Shown piece after piece: positions 60,885-64,000 of a stretch of 64,000 nt of DNA (position 1 is the stretch's first letter; every line of letters begins with the position of its first letter). The DNA lies in NCBI RefSeq assembly GCF_039535115.1, contig NZ_BAAAWO010000001.1:3162001-3226000 (forward strand), written 5' to 3'. The notes under the pieces are model-generated. The model searched no databases, was not told where the DNA came from, and was given only the letters and a program-made list of their open reading frames with translations. The stretch is from Paeniglutamicibacter sulfureus (GTDB lineage Bacteria; Actinomycetota; Actinomycetes; Actinomycetales; Micrococcaceae). A program made the position numbers and the translations under genes.

Positions 60885-60960
60885 GGCTCTGTAGCTCAGT
60901 TGGTAGAGCGTTCGACTGAAAATCGAAAGGTCACCGGATCGACGCCGGTCGGAGCCACCA
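60885..60960 (+). tRNA. tRNA-Phe (anticodon GAA)
   Basis: Complete cloverleaf: acceptor GGCTCTG / CGGAGCC, anticodon loop CTGAAAA with GAA, T-arm CCGGATCGACGCCGG. CCA is encoded at 60958-60960, unlike the two tRNAs before it. Confidence 0.97.
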
Positions 60961-60962
60961 TC

Positions 60963-60994
60963 AAAAACCCCCCTTGGAAACAAGGGGGGTTTTT
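60963..60994 (+). terminator. Terminator of the tRNA cluster
   Basis: A 14-bp stem, AAAAACCCCCCTTG / CAAGGGGGGTTTTT, with a GAAA loop ends in a T-run, a classical intrinsic terminator. Confidence 0.95.
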
Positions 60995-61220
60995 GCTTTG
61001 TCCACGCGAATGTTGAAGCCCGACTTGTGTGGGCCAAATAGGGGCAAGAAATTGGGTCGGCCCTGGGCCTGCCAAGGTCTTCCGATTCTTGGCGAAAGGC
61101 ATCGGAATAGTTCCCGGAACCCTTGCCCACCTGCCGATTCTTGCGATGTCCATCACATTCGGTTGTAGGCTGGTGGCGTACGCCGAGCATGATGAGGCGA
61201 GCGCAGAGAGGACCGGACCC

Positions 61221-61658
61221 ATGGATCATGAACTTTCGGTGCATAGCTTGCCCGAAACCGAAGCCAGCGGAACCACGAGGATCACCGATCTTGCCGTGGC
61301 GAAGGTTGCCGCCGCCGCCGCCCGAGACATTCCGGGAGTGCATTCGCTGGGATTGGGAACCTCGCGGGCGTTCGGCGCCCTGCGCGGCGCCGTGGGTTCC
61401 GCCACGGAACCAGCACATGGCGTCAGCGTGGAAGTCGGATCGCGGCAGGTTGCCATAGACCTGGTCCTCACCGCCACATTCGGCTATCGCCTTCACGATC
61501 TCGCGACGGCGGTGCGCGAGGCGGTATTCAGAGCCGTCCAGGACCTCACGGACTTCGAGGTTATCGAGGTCAATATTGAAATCGGAGACGTGCATATTTT
61601 CGCCTCCGAACCCGTCTCCGAAAAGCGACGCAACTCTGCAGGGGAAGGACCGGCATGA
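61221..61658 (+). CDS. Asp23/Gls24 family envelope stress protein
   Basis: The 145-residue protein has the Asp23 fold: TRITDLAVAKVAAAAARDIP, then VDLVLTATFGYRLHDLATAV-type sequence and VIEVNIEIGDVHI near the end. Asp23 proteins are soluble and gather at the membrane through AmaP-like anchors under alkaline or cell-wall stress. GAGAGG precedes the ATG at 61221. First gene of a five-gene operon; the next ATG overlaps its stop. Confidence 0.88.
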   Translation: MDHELSVHSLPETEASGTTRITDLAVAKVAAAAARDIPGVHSLGLGTSRAFGALRGAVGSATEPAHGVSVEVGSRQVAIDLVLTATFGYRLHDLATAVREAVFRAVQDLTDFEVIEVNIEIGDVHIFASEPVSEKRRNSAGEGPA

Positions 61659-61846
61659 ATGCAACACTCATTGGCGCACTTCTGGGGGCCATCCTGGCCT
61701 GGGCTGCACTGGAACACGGCTTGGGGGGTTTCCTTCTGATGGCGCTGTTCATGGCGGTCGGTGCGCTGGCGTCCAGGACCGTGCGCGGGCGCGTCGACAT
61801 GCGCGCGATCCTTGATGCCCTGACCGGACGACGATCTTCGTCATGA
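61655..61846 (+). CDS. DUF2273-like small membrane protein
   Basis: The 63-residue protein has two membrane helices with a Gly-rich turn (LIGALLGAILAWAALEHGLG, then FLLMALFMAVGAL) and a basic tail. DUF2273 proteins accompany Asp23 genes and probably help to anchor the complex. Both ends overlap their neighbours (ATGA at each junction). Confidence 0.82.
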   Translation: MNATLIGALLGAILAWAALEHGLGGFLLMALFMAVGALASRTVRGRVDMRAILDALTGRRSSS

Positions 61847-62208
61847 GCCAGAGTGCCGTTTCGCCGGTTCAGGATGCGGGGTCAGTTCCCCGCGCGGGTC
61901 ACACCCGGGTCAATGCGCAGGCACTCACCGCCACTGCACGCGCTGTGGCTGCCAACGTCTTTGGCGTCGAGGCCGGCCTGGTGCGGGCGTTTCTCCGTGA
62001 TGACGCGGGCTACCTCGCGCTGACGGTCCACCTGCCCTTGCCGCTGTCGGGCACCTCAGGCACTGCCGGATCCACCGTCCTGGACAGGGTTCGCGACCGA
62101 CGCGCGGAGATTGGCGAACAATTCAGCGGGCTGACCGGCTCCCTGGTCAGCCGGGTGGACGTACGGGTCACCGGGATCGTGGGTTCCGCCGCGGAACGGA
62201 GGCACTGA
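61843..62208 (+). CDS. Second Asp23-like protein
   Basis: The 121-residue protein shares the Asp23-type strand-helix pattern (ALTATARAVAANVFGVEAGL; VSRVDVRVTGIVG near the end) but lacks clear similarity to the first one in its N-terminus. It is likely a soluble partner in the same complex. The start lies inside the end of the DUF2273 gene, and its last base is the first base of the next ATG. Confidence 0.72.
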   Translation: MSQSAVSPVQDAGSVPRAGHTRVNAQALTATARAVAANVFGVEAGLVRAFLRDDAGYLALTVHLPLPLSGTSGTAGSTVLDRVRDRRAEIGEQFSGLTGSLVSRVDVRVTGIVGSAAERRH

Positions 62209-62783
62209 TGGGACAGGAGCACACGGACATCAGGGAGCGCGAGCTCACCAGCGGCCGTTCGCCGGCGGCCGTCACCGTCGCGTTGCTGATCTTGCTGACA
62301 TGCATATACGTCCTGCTGGAAACGGCGCTCAAGGCCCTGGGGCAGGAACCCTTGCTTGCCGCCCCGGATACCTGGTGGAGCCGGGCGTCGGCGCTACCCG
62401 GTGGAAGTGAAATCGCAGGGCAGGTGGCCGTTGGCCTGTGCGTCATGGTCTTTGGCCTCGTGCTGCTGGCGCACGGGCTGCGCCGCGGGCGACGTGCCCG
62501 CCACGCACTGGCCTGCGAGGACGGGGTCCTCATTGTCGATGACCAGGTGCTGGCCGCGGGGCTGGCCCGACGCGCCCGCGCGGAAGCCGGCGTTGGCCGT
62601 GGACAGGCGCTGGTCACGGTGCACCGGGACCGAGTCGAGGTGCAGCTCAGCCCAACCTCGGGAATACCCGTCGACTCCGCACGTGTCGTTGCCGGACTGG
62701 AGGACGAGCTGCGAACTAACCTGGTGACTCCATTGCCGAAGGTCTTTGTCAGGGTTGCCGAGCGCGGGGTGATCGGCCAATGA
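62208..62783 (+). CDS. DUF6286-like membrane protein of the Asp23 operon
   Basis: The 191-residue protein has two membrane helices (AAVTVALLILLTCIYVLLET, about 20-40, and AVGLCVMVFGLVLLAHGL, about 73-90) and a C-terminal soluble part similar in pattern to AmaP/Asp23-type domains (QALVTVHRDRVEVQL). It overlaps both neighbours. I recall DUF6286 in this position in actinobacteria, but the name is not certain. Probably part of the anchor. Confidence 0.72.
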   Translation: MGQEHTDIRERELTSGRSPAAVTVALLILLTCIYVLLETALKALGQEPLLAAPDTWWSRASALPGGSEIAGQVAVGLCVMVFGLVLLAHGLRRGRRARHALACEDGVLIVDDQVLAAGLARRARAEAGVGRGQALVTVHRDRVEVQLSPTSGIPVDSARVVAGLEDELRTNLVTPLPKVFVRVAERGVIGQ

Positions 62784-63394
62784 ACCGCACGCCACGTCTG
62801 CTCAACCGGATCCTGCTGGCCGTCCTGGGTCTGGCGTTGCTGGTGTGCGGCGCGCACATGGTGCTGGCTGCCCTTTCACCCGGCTATGCCGATGGGTGGC
62901 GACAGGTCGCCGGCCAGCTGGGTGCGCGAACCAACGAGGTGCTGGCGGCCACCACCCTGCCGGGACAGCGGGAATCCTGGATGTGGATCCTCATCTCGGC
63001 GTTGCTGATCTGCTTCATCCTCTTAACGCTGTGGTGGATCGCGGTGCAGGGCAGCGGCAGGGGAGGCGACTATGTTTCGGCCTATTTTGACGACGAACCG
63101 CTGCCCGGCAGGGTGGAGATATCCCAAAACGCTGTCGAGCAGGCGCTTCGGCACGTCCTGGGGCGGCGCCACGACATCATTTCGATCGGCGTCAGTGTCT
63201 GGGTTCTGGAGCCGGAGGCCGGGCTGCGGATCAAGATCCAGCCCCGCAAGGGCACGGCTCCGGGCCCGCTGGGCCGGGAAGTTGCCCGCGCCGCGAAGCT
63301 GGTCCAGCAGTCCATGGGTGTAAGCGGGCCCGTGGTGGTTTACCTGGCTGTGGGCACCCGCTCCCGGTTCGCCCGGGTTGAACGCGTCCTGTAG
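62780..63394 (+). CDS. amaP: AmaP-like alkaline shock membrane anchor
   Basis: The 204-residue protein has two membrane helices (about 10-32 and 67-90, MWILISALLICFILLTLWWI) and a C-terminal domain with VEISQNAVEQALRHVL and YLAVGTRSR, as in AmaP proteins that hold Asp23 at the membrane. It is the last gene of the operon, and its ATG overlaps the previous stop. The gene name follows the family; orthology is inferred. Confidence 0.8.
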   Translation: MNRTPRLLNRILLAVLGLALLVCGAHMVLAALSPGYADGWRQVAGQLGARTNEVLAATTLPGQRESWMWILISALLICFILLTLWWIAVQGSGRGGDYVSAYFDDEPLPGRVEISQNAVEQALRHVLGRRHDIISIGVSVWVLEPEAGLRIKIQPRKGTAPGPLGREVARAAKLVQQSMGVSGPVVVYLAVGTRSRFARVERVL

Positions 63395-63404
63395 CCGCTC
63401 TCGG

Positions 63405-64000
63405 TTAGCCCTGGCTTTTCATGACGGCCATGACCAGCAGCGCAGTGAATGCCATGAAGGGGAGGCACAACAGCGCGTGCAACCATCTGTGTTCCACCAG
63501 TACCGCCACATACTCGCGCAGGAAGGCACCGGGCAGATAGTGCTTGGCGGTCGGCGAGCCAACCACCTCGGCATCGACCCCCAGCCGACGTGCCAGCAGT
63601 GCGGCCCTCAGTGCGTGGTAATTGTTGGTGACCACTAGCAGCGGTCCGCAGCCCCCCGATTCCCGGAAGAGATGCGCGGAAAACGTGAGGTTTTCCTCCG
63701 TGTTCACGGCATTGTCCTCCACCACCACATGCTCGCGAGCCACCCCGGCGCCAACCAGGTAGTCCGTCATCGCCGTGCCCTCGGCCAGGACCCCGTCAGG
63801 GCTCTGTCCGCCGGAGGGGATCAGCAGCGGGCGAGGTGTGGTGCACCGGTAGATTTGCAGTGCCTTGTCCAGCCGGTTGCGCAGCAGTGGCGGGACACCA
63901 CCGTCCTCCAGCCGCGAGCCCAGCACCACGATTCCCTGCGGGATCCCGGTAAAGGTCCTGCGCCCGTAGGCGACTGCGTAGGCACGAAAGACCACGAAGA
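63405..64000 (-). CDS. YdcF/SanA-family DUF218 membrane protein (5' end outside window)
   Basis: About 198 codons are visible; the start probably lies beyond the right edge because the open frame runs on and family members have membrane helices before this domain. The DUF218 core is clear: GIVVLGSRLEDG, LLIPSGGQSPDG, EDNAVNTEENLTFS and LLVVTNNYHALRAALLARRL. A C-terminal membrane helix follows. Relatives act in cell-envelope carrier or vancomycin-barrier functions; the exact role is unknown. It converges on amaP. Confidence 0.85.
   Translation of the reverse strand, partial: FVVFRAYAVAYGRRTFTGIPQGIVVLGSRLEDGGVPPLLRNRLDKALQIYRCTTPRPLLIPSGGQSPDGVLAEGTAMTDYLVGAGVAREHVVVEDNAVNTEENLTFSAHLFRESGGCGPLLVVTNNYHALRAALLARRLGVDAEVVGSPTAKHYLPGAFLREYVAVLVEHRWLHALLCLPFMAFTALLVMAVMKSQG

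Overview
The window is high-GC actinobacterial DNA. Gene content and order suggest a member of the Micrococcaceae, in the Arthrobacter / Paeniglutamicibacter group: Lsr2 downstream of LysS, a ClpC-ArgA-MutY-DisA-RadA block, single-domain ArgA, a 16S-23S spacer without tRNAs, and many genes whose -10 hexamer lies only 6-8 nt before an ATG or GTG. The genus is an inference; I could not compare the 16S sequence with a database.

Layout. 1-2.4 kb: right part of a three-gene transposon (AAA ATPase cut by the window edge, DDE transposase, zinc-ribbon/HTH protein) with a palindrome at its outer side. 2.4-4.6 kb: gene-poor, apparently decayed DNA with one doubtful hypothetical gene. 4.7-10.7 kb: a complete rRNA operon with promoter, 16S, 23S, 5S, terminator and the base-pairing arms that flank 16S and 23S. 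11-13.5 kb: M13 metallopeptidase and an alpha/beta-hydrolase remnant. 13.7-24.9 kb: housekeeping block lysS, small membrane protein, lsr2, clpC, argA, mutY, a membrane-anchored protein, disA, radA and a FUSC-like membrane protein. 24.9-31.3 kb: phosphate uptake, with a PHO-box-like direct repeat, pstS-pstC-pstA-pstB, and on the other strand a PiT transporter with a PhoU-like partner. 31.6 kb: a conserved hypothetical gene.

32.5-37.6 kb is the accessory part of greatest interest. A tRNA-Lys(TTT) gene at 32475-32547 is followed 5 kb later by a degenerate direct copy of its 3' half (37533-37580). This is the expected footprint of a genomic island inserted at the tRNA. Between the two copies lie three GAF-ANTAR proteins (one frameshifted), a small protein, a zinc-ribbon protein, an excisionase-like HTH protein and a truncated flavodoxin-like reductase. 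I see no integrase.

37.9-60.4 kb is mostly core metabolism and envelope functions: TPP-dependent enzyme, secreted endonuclease/exonuclease/phosphatase-fold protein, an Lrp regulator with HisC-type aminotransferase and amino-acid permease, esterase, DUF2871, DUF445, GlpQ, AlaX, AzlCD, several methyltransferases, an NCS2 purine permease, a tandem universal stress protein, an NlpC/P60 cell-wall hydrolase with a Pro/Lys repeat linker, and a small zincin. 60.6-61.0 kb holds a tRNA-Glu/Asp/Phe cluster. 61.2-63.4 kb is a five-gene Asp23/Gls24 envelope-stress operon with overlapping genes and an AmaP-like anchor. A YdcF-family gene runs off the right edge.

How genes work together: high-affinity Pst and low-affinity PiT phosphate transporters sit side by side; RadA and DisA both act on damaged or branched DNA; AzlC and AzlD form one exporter; lrp, the aminotransferase and the permease look like one amino-acid regulon; the Asp23 operon probably builds a membrane-bound alkaline/envelope-stress complex. 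I recognise no complete new defence or biosynthetic system. The ANTAR island and the leaderless-start pattern are the observations most worth following.
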